A model generated the notes under the pieces. The model searched no databases. It was not told the origin of the DNA and worked only from the letters and a program-made list of their open reading frames with translations. DNA of 64,000 bases from Setomelanomma holmii (taxonomy: Eukaryota; Ascomycota; Dothideomycetes; Pleosporales; Phaeosphaeriaceae), in assembly GCA_010015745.1 (NCBI GenBank), contig ML978167.1:1-64000 (forward strand), in the 5' to 3' direction. Numbering within the stretch: position 1 is the stretch's first letter; each line of letters begins with the position of its first letter. Positions 22,527 to 31,893 of this stretch are shown here, piece by piece. Both the position numbers and the translations under genes were made by a program.

Positions 22527-25500
22527 ATGCGTCTCCTAAATTACGAAGACGATGGCCGCCTCACGATCACCAGCTTTGATGATGGCGCGATACCCCCTTA
22601 TGCGATACTTTCACATACTTGGGGATTAGATGCAGAGGAAGTGACTTTTGCAGACCTTGTAAAAGGCGGCAACAAGCACAAACCTGGCTATGATAAGATT
22701 TACTTCTGTGGAGAGCAAGCACGGAAAGATAGACTGCATTACTTCTGGGTCGACACATGCTGCATCGATAAGTCGGATAAGGCTGAGCTCTCTTCGGCTA
22801 TCCAGTCCATGTTCCGCTGGTACCAAAACGCGACGAAGTGCTACGTGTACCTATCAGACGTGTCGATAAAAAAGGGGGAAGCCAACAGCATATCCACCGA
22901 GTTCACTTGGGAGCCAGCCTTCAGATTAAGTCGATGGTTCACGCGTGGCTGGACGCTCCAAGAGCTTCTTGCGCCAAGCATAGTCGAATTCTTCTCCCAA
23001 GAATGGAAAAACCTTGGTGACAAGACATCGTTAAAGTTGTTAATCCAAAAGATTACTGGTGTTCCATGCGAAGCGCTAGACGGAGTTCCTCTTTCCCGCT
23101 TTAGTGTTGACGAGCGGCTGCGATGGAAGGGCGACAGGGAGACTAAACGCGAAGAAGACGCATGGTACTCACTATCGGGCATCTTCGATGTCGAAATAGC
23201 GCCAGCGTACAGCGAAGGGGCGGCTAGCGCATTCGCGCGTCTAAAGGGCGAGATCGACAAGCTCGAGATATGCATTCAAGACATACGCAGCACGGATCCG
23301 CGTCACGACAAGCAGCGCATTGAGGATACAAAGGGCGGACTGCTAGCGGACTCCTACCGCTGGGTTATGGACAACACTGCCTTCCAGCAATGGCAAGGGG
23401 AACCACACAGCCGACTGTTGTGGGTGAAAGGCGATCCTGGGAAAGGCAAGACGATGCTGCTCTGCGGCATTGTCAACGAGCTGGAAACTTTAATGCCCCA
23501 AAGTGCTTTACTGTCGTACTTCTTCTGTCAAGCAACCGACGGGCGTATCAACAGTGCCACGGCTGTGCTACGAGGCCTGTTGCACATGCTCGTTACTCAG
23601 CAACCATCACTTATGTTGAACATCCGCAAGAAGCACAATCCTATGGGCCAGGCCGTCTTTGAAGATGCAAATGCCTGGGTAGTTTTGGCAAAGATCTTTG
23701 AAGACACACTCCAAGACACAAACCTACGCCCCACGTATCTGATTATCGACGCGCTAGACGAGTGCGTCGTTGCTCGGCCAAAACTGCTACAATTTATTGC
23801 CAAGCAGTCGTCCGCCTCTTCTCGCGTCAAGTGGATTGTTTCTAGTCGCAACTGGCCAGAGATTGGAGCACAGCTAGAGCGGGCAGGCTACAAAGTGAAT
23901 CTGAGTCTTGAGCTGAATGCGCAGTCGGTTGCGGCTGCGGTTGATGTCTTCATACAGCGAAAGGTGGATTGCTTGGCGCACGAAAAGCAGTACAAAACAG
24001 AAGTCCGACACGCTGTGCTCCAGCATCTGAGGTCAAACGCTAACGATACCTTCCTCTGGGTAGCCTTAGTGTGCCAGGACCTTGAATCGACGCCAAAGTG
24101 GAATGTTGTGAAGAGGCTGGCCTTGTTCCCGCCCGGGCTAGACTCCTTGTACAAGCGGATGATTGACCAGATAAGCGAGTCTGACAGTGTCGAGATGTGC
24201 CAGCAGGTTCTGGCTTCGACTGCGATCCTGTATCGACCTGTTTCGGTCTCTGAACTGGCTGCGCTCGTGGAGCAGCTTGAGGACTTGAACGATCTGGAGT
24301 CAGTACGGGAGATTGTTGGCTTCTGTGGATCATTTCTCACCCTGCGAGAAGACACAGTCTACTTTGTGCATCAGTCCGCAAAAGATTTCCTCTTTGCAAA
24401 GGCTTATGGCAAAGCCTTTCCAGACGGAAGCGAAGCTGTTCATCAGGCAATATTCCTAAGGTCGATGGCGATTCTATCTAAGACGCTGCACAGGGACATG
24501 TACAATCTGGAAGCGCTAGGATATCCTATTGAGAACGTCAAATTACCCAAGACAGACCCGCTACTAGTGTCACGGTACCCGTGCGTCTACTGGATCGACC
24601 ATCTGTACGAGTCGAAGGCTTTAACGAGCAGTGTCGGTGGCCTGCAAGCCGCAGATGTTGTCAATGATTTTCTAAGGAAGAAGTATCTCTACTGGCTAGA
24701 GGGGCTTAGTCTGTGTAAGAGCGTAGGGAAAGGCCTTGTCTTAATGGAAAACTTGTGGTCGCTCGTGCAGGTGTGTTGCACAAGATCTATATGCCTTTAG
24801 TTAGACCTAGATGCTAACGCTAGCAGGAGATGTGTAACCACGACAGACTAGCTCAGCTTGTTCAAGACGCACGGCGATTCCTCATGTACCACAAAGGGGC
24901 AATCGAGGGTTATCCTCTTCAGACATATGCATCTGCGCTCCTGTTCAGTCCGACCGGTAGTCTGATTAGGCAGCTGTTCCAGCACGAAGCGCCAAAAGAA
25001 TTCACGCTCAAGCCAGGTACGAGTGACAGCTGGAGTGCGTGCCTGCAGACGCTCGAGGGCCATGGCGGTGCGGTCAACTCGGTGGCCTTCTCGCACAACT
25101 CGACGCGGCTGGCGTCGGCGTCCCGCGACCGGACCGTCAAGATCTGGGACGCCAGCAGCGGCGCGTGCCTGCAGACGCTCGAGGGCCATAGCNNNNNNNN
25201 NNNNNNNNNNNNNNNNNNNNNNNNNNNNNNNNNNNNNNNNNNNNNNNNNNNNNNNNNNNNNNNNNNNNNNNNNNNNNNNNNNNNNNNNNNNNNNNNNNNN
25301 NNNNNNNNNNNNNNNNNNNNNNNNNNNNNNNNNNNNNNNNNNNNNNNNNNNNNNNNNNNNNNNNNNNNNNNNNNNNNNNNNNNNNNNNNNNNNNNNNNNN
25401 NNNNNNNNNNNNNNNNNNNNNNNNNNNNNNNNNNNNNNNNNNNNNNNNNNNNNNNNNNNNNNNNNNNNNNNNNNNNNNNNNNNNNNNNNNNNNNNNNNNN

Positions 25501-25894
25501 NNNNNNNNNNNNNNNNNNNNNNNNNNCCTTCTCGCACGACTCGACCCGGCTGGCGTCGGCGTCCAGCGACAGGACCGTCAAGATCTGGGACGCCAGCAGC
25601 GGCGCGTGCCTGCAGACGCTCGAGGGCCATAGCAATTCGGTCAGCTCGGCTGATCTTGTCTCTATCCTTGCGTTGCCGCACTCTGACGAAATTGTGACAA
25701 AACCTCAGCAATCCGTTTGTCAGGAAGTATTGATTAGCCTTAATAACACCTGGGTTTCTCATGGTGCTCAAAAGCTGTTGTGGCTCCCAACAGAGTATCG
25801 ACCAGTGTGCTCAGCTGTGTCAGGCAGATGTGTTGGCATAGGTACAGGATCAGGAAAGGTTTGGTTCTGTTGCTTTCTACGATCTATTACTTAG
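22527..25894 (+). CDS. HET-NACHT-WD40 NLR protein (HNWD family)
   Basis: NLR-type receptor of the heterokaryon-incompatibility class: WD40 repeats sense a ligand, NACHT oligomerises, and HET is the death effector. Two exons (22527-24770 and 24827-25894; GTGTGT...GCAG with a TGCTAAC branch site). HET domain: PYAILSHTWG at residues 24-33, then WVDTCCIDK and RGWTLQELLAP. NACHT: Walker A GDPGKGKT at 302-309, Walker B LIIDALDEC near 405. Then a helical region with VHQSAKDFLF, and 42-residue WD40 repeats (LASASRDRTVKIWDASSGAC) broken by a 334-N gap. The C-terminal blade LLWLPTEYRPVCSAVSG is typical of HET-E/HET-D proteins. About 1,100 residues as drawn. No stop interrupts the frame. Confidence 0.92.
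25037..25640 (+). repeat. near-identical tandem WD40 repeats, 126-bp unit
   Basis: Equivalent points (the GCGTGCC of GACLQTLEGH) fall at 25037, 25163 and 25604. The first two are exactly 126 bp (42 codons) apart. The visible stretches on the two sides of the gap differ at about four bases in 100, and two changes alter residues (Asn/Asp and Arg/Ser). The units are markedly GC-rich compared with the rest of the gene. High internal repeat identity is characteristic of fungal HNWD receptors under concerted evolution. Confidence 0.85.
25193..25526. other. assembly gap (334 N)
   Basis: A run of N inside the WD40 repeat tract, presumably caused by collapsed or unresolved tandem repeats. The flanking repeat markers are 441 bp apart, which is 3.5 units of 126 bp, so the stated gap length is probably only an estimate. 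Confidence 0.95.
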
Positions 25895-26128
25895 TCTTGA
25901 TATCTTGCTTGCCCTTCTTTCTTTATACTTCATAACTCGGCACTTATAGAGGGACGGAGATGAGCATGCCTTTATATGCCAAATCTTTGCCACATCGAAT
26001 CTTCAAGAATCACTACAGATAGCCTACTTCTCCAAGTAATAATTTTCATGCGTTTAGGCTCTTGCTGTTAGTCGGCTGTGTAGGTATTGTACGTGATGTA
26101 AGTTAGGCAGACAAAAAGCCGGATTGTA

Positions 26129-26662
26129 GACGCTTCCAGAAAGCCGCCATCATGCGCCACAGCTATTCTTAGCAGCTGACATGCTACGGGCATAGCGTTA
26201 AATTCATTACGATAATACACGGCAGATTCGAGCACGCTAATACATGTCAAGAGCCACTAAAAGCGCACGCCCCGTGGATGGCGTTCTGACGATCTTGCCA
26301 TCCACGCGGAGAAACTACCGGGATGTACACCTATTACCCTAAATTAACCTTTTGAGACGGTAGTTTCAATCTTTGCTATCCTATCTTTCTTTCTAGCTCA
26401 CCGACGTTTTCGCAGATATGTTCTGTCGCAAACAGACAGGGGGGTGACGGAGGAGGGTCGAAAGACAACGCTGATAAAATGAGCAACAGCACGGTCAACA
26501 ACGCGCTTTCTGGCGTCGGAGATTGACATGCTAAGAGAACGAGAGCTACAGAGTAGATGCGCGTTGCATTTGTTTGTGTTTGAGAATATCAGAAGCAAGC
26601 CGAGAGTCCGAAAAAAACTGTGTCCCGTTACACCATGCGTCCCGGCACGCATGGATTGACGT
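26129..26662 (-). repeat. right terminal inverted repeat
   Basis: Inverted partner of 19563-20108. The hairpin at 26633-26654 is perfect (CCATGCGT and ACGCATGG arms with a six-base loop). An 84-codon open frame on the minus strand (26398-26652) starts MRAGTHGVTG, like the frame in the left repeat. TA follows at 26663-26664. Confidence 0.85.
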
Positions 26663-27066
26663 TATGTCAGATTCTCTCTTGCTCGAGCACATTTACACAT
26701 TACGAATTTCTCTATCGTATCTTGCTTTCTCGGTCTCTACCTTGTCTAACTTGTTGACAGCAGGATTCACTCTCCATGAAGGCACTTGATCTTGAAATTT
26801 CGCGACTCACTCCAACACAGTCTATTCAGTTGTATTATATCCCACTCAAAAATTTGCGTATCATTTCCTGTTTTCAGAGTTTCCAGCAGTGAGATTTTAA
26901 TTTCAAAGATAGAAATTATCTCGTAGCGCTTGGCCAAAACAGCTAAGTCCTAGAAATGACGTCGTAGACCGCGCTACGCTGTCTCGAAGTCGAAACCGCC
27001 GAAGTACTTCCATAAATCCCCACACTCCAAGGTTGCACCTCGAATCATTCTCCACATCTTAAATCT
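26663..27066. other. intergenic, right flank of the element
   Basis: The right TA (26663-26664) and about 400 bp leading to the MAPEG gene, probably including its promoter. AT-richer than the neighbouring genes; no gene is seen. Confidence 0.5.
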
Positions 27067-27682
27067 ATGGTTAATTACCTTTCCACACCTGTCGGAGAGC
27101 CCATACGAAAAATGGCGACCAAAGTAGGACTCGGCGTCCCAATGCCTCTGCTTGCACCAGCAACAGCGACGTGGGCTCTACCCTTCGCCGCATACTACGT
27201 CTTTCTCCAGAACCGAATCACGTTCCATAGGGTCCAGTCCAACACGTATGCACGACTCGAAAACAGCGGTTAAGTTTTGAACCTAGGCTGACTTCTTGGT
27301 AGGCTCATGGGCGACACGGCAGACGCCACCAAGGGAACCAAAGACTCGCTCTACGTCGCTTCTCGTGCACAACTCAACTTTGCCGAGAATGTTCCTCTTG
27401 TTCTCGCTGTCGCTCTGCTTGCCGAGCTGAATGGTGCAAACAGGTATGATGAAATTCCTCAGGAGCTTCACTTTCTGCCGTATTGACAACTTTGGTAGGA
27501 CGTACATCAATTCCGCCCTTGGAGCACTTTTCGCATTCCGAATTGGCCATGCTGAATTTGGATTGCTGGCGCAGGACTCGAAGGGACCCGGTCGCATCGT
27601 GGGCTTCTATGGGACGCAGGCAGTGCTTGCGTCGCTGGCTGGGTACACAGCATATCTGATCAAGGACTACTGGCAGATATAA
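27067..27682 (+). CDS. MAPEG family membrane protein
   Basis: MAPEG proteins are small four-helix membrane enzymes related to microsomal glutathione S-transferases. Three exons (27067-27245, 27303-27443, 27499-27682) give 167 residues. The first splice uses a GTATGC donor and joins RVQSNT to LMGDTADATK. The family core is seen in RAQLNFAENVPLVLAVALLA, followed by a helix starting TYINSALGALFAFRIGHAEF and a last span ending YLIKDYWQI. A second in-frame ATG at 27112 (MATKVGLGV) is a possible start. Whether it has glutathione transferase activity cannot be judged from sequence. Confidence 0.85.
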
Positions 27683-28066
27683 TCTTGTAGCCAGCAGGTA
27701 GTCGAGTCGGTCACTGATCGAGCGGTTCGCACCGTATTGTCGCGTAACAGACGGTACAAATGAACAGCGCTAGGGCTATCAATTGATACCACCAAATCCA
27801 AAGAACACTGCTATGCGCCACGAATTGACATTGACTGGTAATTGGTGCTTGAGTGAGAAGTTGACCCTGAATTGCTGACGTAGTGTTGGCTTGTGAGATG
27901 CCAAGCGGCCCTGAGATCTGTTGCTGTTCAAGCCCCCACCAATCCCGAGTACACCCTAATCACACCAGGGCATTGAGCCTGCCACTCTTCCCGCGCTACC
28001 CAAAGCTGTGAACTCTTCCGTAAATCTGCCCCTGGGCCATAATACCTACCACCGACCGGCAGCGTG
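27683..28066. other. intergenic
   Basis: About 380 bp between the MAPEG gene and the GGA gene. Presumed terminator and promoter; nothing else recognised. Confidence 0.5.
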
Positions 28067-30373
28067 ATGGAGGCCGCGTCTGCGCGAATGGCTGCGCGCG
28101 ATCGCTATGGCGCGTTTGGCGAGGCACCAGCTTCACAATTACAGCGCTTCATATGTACGCCTTGCCCGTGTCTTTGGGGGAAAATATAGACTCTAATGGA
28201 GAAGCAACAGTACAAGCATGCGATCCTCAGAACTTCGAACCAAATTTGGCATTAAACCTCGAAATCACCGACCTGATCAATAGCAAGAAAGGCTCCGCGT
28301 ACGATGATGCACGCAAGCAAGTCTGGACAGGCGACTCACATGATACAGGCCTCGAGAAGCGGCAGTCATGATCGTCGGCTATGTAAACCACCGCAACCAG
28401 AACGTAGCTCTCCTCGCACTCAACGTACGATGCGCTGCCCCGCTCATTCGACGTATGGCTCACCATCGCACAGCTCCTCGACATCTGCGTGAAGAATTGC
28501 GGCTACGCGTTCCACCTTCAGATCAGCACGAAAGAATTTCTTAACGAACTCGTCCGCCGGTTTCCCGAGCGGCCTCCGGTGCATCCGTCGCGTGTCCAGA
28601 GCAAGATCCTCGAAGCAATAGAAGAATGGCGGCAGACAATATGTCAGACATCGCGATACAAGGACGATCTGGGATTCATCCGGGATATGCACCGGCTGCT
28701 GAGTTACAAGGGCTATGTCTTCCCTGAGGTTCGCAAGGAAGATGCAGCGGTTCTGAATCCTAGCGATGTACGTGGGATAGGGCAGAATATCAGGACCCAA
28801 AGCTGACAGTTTGCAGAACCTTCGTTCAGCAGAGGAGATGGAAGAGGAGGAACGTGAAGCGCAATCAGCGAAGCTCCAGGAGCTCATACGTCGAGGCGGC
28901 CCTCAAGATCTCCAGGAAGCGAACAAGCTGATGAAAGTCATGGCGGGATACGACACAAGGAACAAGACAGACTGGCGCGCCAAAGCCGCAGAAGAGGTGG
29001 GCAGGATACAGCAAAAAGCGCGAATACTGGAGGAGATGCTGCAAGGCTACAAGCAAGGCGACCAAATCAAAGAGGGCGACGTTTTCGAAGTAGGTTGCAC
29101 GGGTATCAGACGATATTGCACAAACTAACGTGAGGCAGGAGCTGGCAAATGCACTTCAGAGCGCGCAGCCTAAGATCCAGAAAATGTGCGAAGAAGACTC
29201 CGAGGACCACGAAGCAGTAGCGAAGCTTTTCGAGATCAACGACAGCATACATCGGACGATAGAAAGATACAAACTCTTCAAGAAAGGCGACATTGAAGGA
29301 GCAAATCAAATACCTCAGGGTACACTTGGACGGAGTGGCGCTGGCGTGTCGCAAGGGCCAAACAACACACTCAATCTCATCGACTTCGGGGACCCAGAGC
29401 CTGCACCACCAGCAGCTCAATCACCAGGAGCTCCGCAGAAGCCTGCATCAACTGGCCACGCTCTGGAAGATGACTTACTTGGTCTATCGCTTGGCAGCGA
29501 TAGCTACGGTCAGTCCGGAAGTATTGCATTGGGTGGTTCAAACGGTTCAGGTATGTCTTGCAGTTTGTATCCCTCATTCGTCATTAATGTACTCTTAGTC
29601 CTTGGGTTATCTGGAATGCCAGTTCCACTGGCACAACAGAAGAAGACATCGGCGCAACAAATCAACGATTTATTCGCCTCCACTCAGAGGCCCACGCCGC
29701 TCCCACAAATAACATCTCCGCCTCCTTCTGCTTTCTCCCAACCCTCAATTCAGCCAGCGCGGTCACCGGACCCTTTTGCGGCACTGACGTCCACACCTCG
29801 TCAAGGCTCGCCTGTTCAATACCAACAATCTGTCAAACCGCCTGCATCGTCATCATCCGCTGCCGTTGACCTGCTGGGAGGAGCCACAGCCGCCCCGTCA
29901 TCTGCTTTGGCACAGAGCAGTACGAGTGCGGTGGATGACGACGAATGGACGTTTGCCTCCTCCGTACCCGACACGAGCAAGGAGCTCACGGTGACAAACA
30001 CCAGCATCAACGTGCTCTTCAATGTGTCGAGAGAGACAGATGATAACCTTTTGATCAATTCTCGAATTTCGAACAACACGCCATTGCCGATTGTAAACCT
30101 GACTCTGCAAATAGCAGCATCGAAGGTAGGCAATGCAAGTCCATGATGGCAAGTACAAGCTCACGATTACAGGGTGCGCAATTGCAGCTTGAACCTCAGT
30201 CTGGTGTCAACCTCGGACCAAACCAAAAGTTCGGCATCACACAGACCATACGAGTCAACAATGTGCAACGTGGAACAGGCAATTCTGTCAAGATGAGGTG
30301 GAAAGCATCGTATACCCATGGCGGGCAGGCAAAGAACGAGATGGGCGAGATTTCGAGTCTTGGTGTATCATAA
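28067..30373 (+). CDS. GGA1: ARF-binding clathrin adaptor GGA (VHS-GAT-GAE)
   Basis: Sorts cargo at the trans-Golgi network by binding ARF-GTP, ubiquitin and clathrin. Eight exons: 28067-28154, 28211-28298, 28349-28424, 28474-28767, 28817-29089, 29139-29550, 29599-30125 and 30173-30373, giving 652 residues. VHS domain: ACDPQNFEPNLALNLEITDL, joined to KKGSAPREAAVMIVGYVNHR and LLDICVKNCGYAFHLQISTK. The GAT domain follows (AEEVGRIQQKARILEEML; LEINDSIHRTIERY-like helix). Then a Pro/Ser hinge with LIDFGDPEP- and LDDLLGLSL-like clathrin-box elements, and a C-terminal gamma-ear (WTFASSVPDTSKELTVTNTS to KMRWKASYTHGG). The 48-bp intron at 29551-29598 keeps frame if retained. Yeast has two paralogues; which one this matches is not decided. 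Confidence 0.93.
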
Positions 30374-30711
30374 TACTTGTGATACAAAAGTTGCGGAGCG
30401 AAAGTTGACACGCAGTTGAATGCATTTGCAGCGAAAGGACATCCTTTGCGTATATTCGATGCAATTCCAGGATTCGGAACAATCGAGATCTCTTCCTTGC
30501 CTTCCTCTGAGCTAACTATCTTGATGTGATTGACTTGCATATGAACACCCGAGGCATTGACTACTTGAGTTGTGAACGTTCCTCACGCCATAGAGCGTTG
30601 ACTTGATGCTATCGATAAGCCAGTGCAACGAATTCCGCCCCTCCATAACTTTCCGCTCTCCTTCACCATTCTCTACATCCAATCACTTTCATTACACGCA
30701 CACATTGCAGC
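30374..30711. other. intergenic
   Basis: About 340 bp between two plus-strand genes; the TSR3 promoter is expected here. No further feature is supported. Confidence 0.5.
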
Positions 30712-31893
30712 ATGGTTCGCCATAAGAAAGATTTCAAGTCGAACAACAAATACGGCAACAAGCCACCGAAAGCTCGTGGCCCGCCACGACCTCGTCAAGA
30801 CGGCGATGCAGATGACGACAACGACGCGTCCAACGCCAGACCTGCGAAACCGGCATACAAAGCAGCATGTTGGGATCTCGGACATTGTGATGCAAAGCGA
30901 TGTTCAGGCAAGAGGCTCATGCGCCTCGGCATGATGAGGGAGCTGCATGTTGGACAGAAGTTCGCGGGCGTGGTAGTCAGTCCGAAGGCGAAGCGGATCA
31001 TAAGCAAAGAGGACAAGGATCTACTGGAGCAATATGGTGCCGCAGTCGTCGAAGCTAGCTGGAAGAGAATCGACGAAGTTCCTTTTGGGCGCATTGGTGG
31101 CAAGTGCGAACGCTTGCTGCCCTACCTTGTTGCTGCGAACCCTACCAACTACGGCAAACCATGGCGGTTGAATTGCGTCGAAGCGCTTGCAGCATGCTTT
31201 TATATCTGCGGCCATCCTGAGTGGGCGGAGTCAATACTGTCAACCTTCTCATATGGCGCAGCATTTCTGGAGATCAACAGTGCCTTGCTGAAGCGCTACA
31301 TGGCATGCGAGAATGAGGAGGAGATAAAGAAGGCGGAGGAGGTCTGGCTAGCAAAAATTGAGCGGGAGTACAATGACTCCCGTGCGGAGAAAGAGGATGG
31401 TGCTGAAGAGGATGAATGGGCGGGCGGCAACATGAACAGGGTGCCTATCGACGTGTCAGACGAGGACGATGATGAGAGTGGTGAAGGCGAGGACGAAGAC
31501 GAGGAGGACAAGGTCGATCCGCGGAATCCGTACAACATACCTGAATCTTCCGACGACGAAGAAGAGATGGCTGAGCTGCGGAGACGTGTCCTCGCCTCGA
31601 AGCCATTTGCAAACCCTACGCCGAAGGATGATGACGAGGATGACGAGAAGAAGGCTCCGGAACGAATACCACGTACCGAACCTGCACCTCAGGCGAAGTC
31701 GAAGGAAGCTGAACCGGACGACAGTGACACGCCAGAGAACGGTACCGACGATGACGAGTTCGATAGTTTCATGGCTGCGCAGCCGACCACAGACAGAACC
31801 GGTGTCACAAGCAAACAGCGACAGAAGGCAATGGACAGCAAGTTTACGTTCAACAGTGGAGCTGTGAAGGCGCCTAGCAAGCAGGGATATTGA
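30712..31893 (+). CDS. TSR3: 18S rRNA aminocarboxypropyltransferase TSR3
   Basis: Adds the aminocarboxypropyl group of S-adenosylmethionine to the hypermodified uridine in 18S rRNA late in 40S maturation. A single exon of 393 residues. After a basic N-terminus (MVRHKKDFKSNNKYGNK) comes the conserved DLGHCDAKRCSGKRLMRLGM, then VVVSPKAKRIISKED, ASWKRIDEVPFGRIGGKCER and the strongly conserved LPYLVAANPTNYGKPWRLNC with EALAACFYICGHPEWAES. The last 170 residues are an acidic, disordered Asp/Glu-rich tail, longer than in yeast but common in filamentous fungi. Confidence 0.96.
   Translation: MVRHKKDFKSNNKYGNKPPKARGPPRPRQDGDADDDNDASNARPAKPAYKAACWDLGHCDAKRCSGKRLMRLGMMRELHVGQKFAGVVVSPKAKRIISKEDKDLLEQYGAAVVEASWKRIDEVPFGRIGGKCERLLPYLVAANPTNYGKPWRLNCVEALAACFYICGHPEWAESILSTFSYGAAFLEINSALLKRYMACENEEEIKKAEEVWLAKIEREYNDSRAEKEDGAEEDEWAGGNMNRVPIDVSDEDDDESGEGEDEDEEDKVDPRNPYNIPESSDDEEEMAELRRRVLASKPFANPTPKDDDEDDEKKAPERIPRTEPAPQAKSKEAEPDDSDTPENGTDDDEFDSFMAAQPTTDRTGVTSKQRQKAMDSKFTFNSGAVKAPSKQGY

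Larger units (their letters stand above)
19563..26662 (+). mobile_element. 7.1-kb pogo/Fot1-type TIR element carrying an NLR gene
   Basis: Bounded by long inverted repeats (19563 to about 20108, and about 26129 to 26662) that begin with the same ACGTC(G/A)ATCCATGCG sequence and abut TA on both outer sides. Inside, on one strand, lie a transposase with DDE_1 motifs (20218-21915) and a HET-NACHT-WD40 gene (22527-25894). Neither inner edge carries an inverted copy of the terminal sequence, so the repeats are not two separate small complete elements. It sits between MDM35 and the MAPEG gene, which would otherwise be about 450 bp apart. The total length depends on an estimated 334-N gap. Confidence 0.8.

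Noticed and set aside
24848..25771. Long minus-strand and other-frame open frames across the WD40 repeats
   Set aside because: They arise from GC-rich repeats and from the N run, which contains no stops; the plus-strand frame encodes clear WD40 units.
19563..26662. Two independent small inverted elements flanking a host NLR gene
   Set aside because: Neither inner edge (near 20108 and 26129) carries the terminal ACGTC sequence or a TA-flanked end, so the repeats do not look like complete separate elements. Not excluded entirely.
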